Shown piece after piece: positions 5,030-5,030 of a stretch of 5,030 nucleotides of DNA (position 1 is the first letter of the stretch; every line of letters begins with the position of its first letter). The stretch comes from JAWVFM01 sp038237625 (GTDB taxonomy: Bacteria; Actinomycetota; Thermoleophilia; Solirubrobacterales; 70-9). The translations under genes and the position numbers were made by a program. The stretch lies in NCBI GenBank assembly GCA_038237625.1, contig JBBRYM010000036.1:1-5030 (forward strand), read 5' to 3'. Below the pieces are notes generated by a model that was not told the DNA's origin, ran no database searches, and saw only the letters and a program-made list of their open reading frames with translations.

Positions 5030-5030
5030 G

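Overview
The window is a nest of mobile elements in high-GC DNA. The GC content, the GTG starts and the protein styles fit an actinobacterium-like host (Thermoleophilia or a similar group is possible), but the window alone does not settle this. Both ends lie inside reverse transcriptase genes of group II introns, read on the minus strand. Everything between about 262 and 4891 is an insertion into them.

Layer 1, the flanks. Positions 1-263 (minus strand) encode an RT segment with FDRV, a GTPQGSPLSP block and YADD. Positions 4890-5029 (minus strand) encode an upstream RT segment with SYGYRPGRRAQDAI and ADIEAC. The break falls at the first catalytic aspartate block: joining ...GAC ATC GAG GCG TGC TT to C GAT CGG... 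gives an uninterrupted ADIEACFDRV. From memory, the two halves resemble different RT subtypes, so the locus may be a hybrid.

Layer 2, a large-serine-recombinase (LSR) element at about 264-4889. Its ends carry 19-nt arms that are inverted repeats of each other (12 of 19 positions identical, with a perfect 8-bp CACACTGC/GCAGTGTG), equally spaced from a shared AA. This is what attL/attR derived from a palindromic attP should look like. The element carries three small coupled genes (a DUF5372-like protein, a small Cys-rich protein, a small helical protein) followed by the recombinase (resolvase domain, zinc ribbon, coiled coil, tandem helix-turn-helix C-terminus). When the two ends are joined in silico as the excised circle, an ATG at 4882 just after the recombinase stop becomes the in-frame start of the first small gene. 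That gene has no good start in the integrated form, so the circle would read as one closed operon.

Layer 3, an IS3-family insertion sequence at about 2200-3804, flanked by CTC and bounded by ~20-bp imperfect inverted repeats. It splits the recombinase between the zinc ribbon and the coiled coil. OrfA reads in frame with the recombinase N-terminus, giving one 583-codon fusion ORF. OrfB keeps its DDE triad but has a frameshift near its N-terminus and a 32-bp perfect palindrome near its C-terminus. The LSR element is therefore probably no longer self-mobile, and the IS may also be crippled.

There are no tRNA or rRNA genes, CRISPR arrays or clear factor-independent terminators. The only stretch without an element gene is the flanking RT sequence, which is itself coding.
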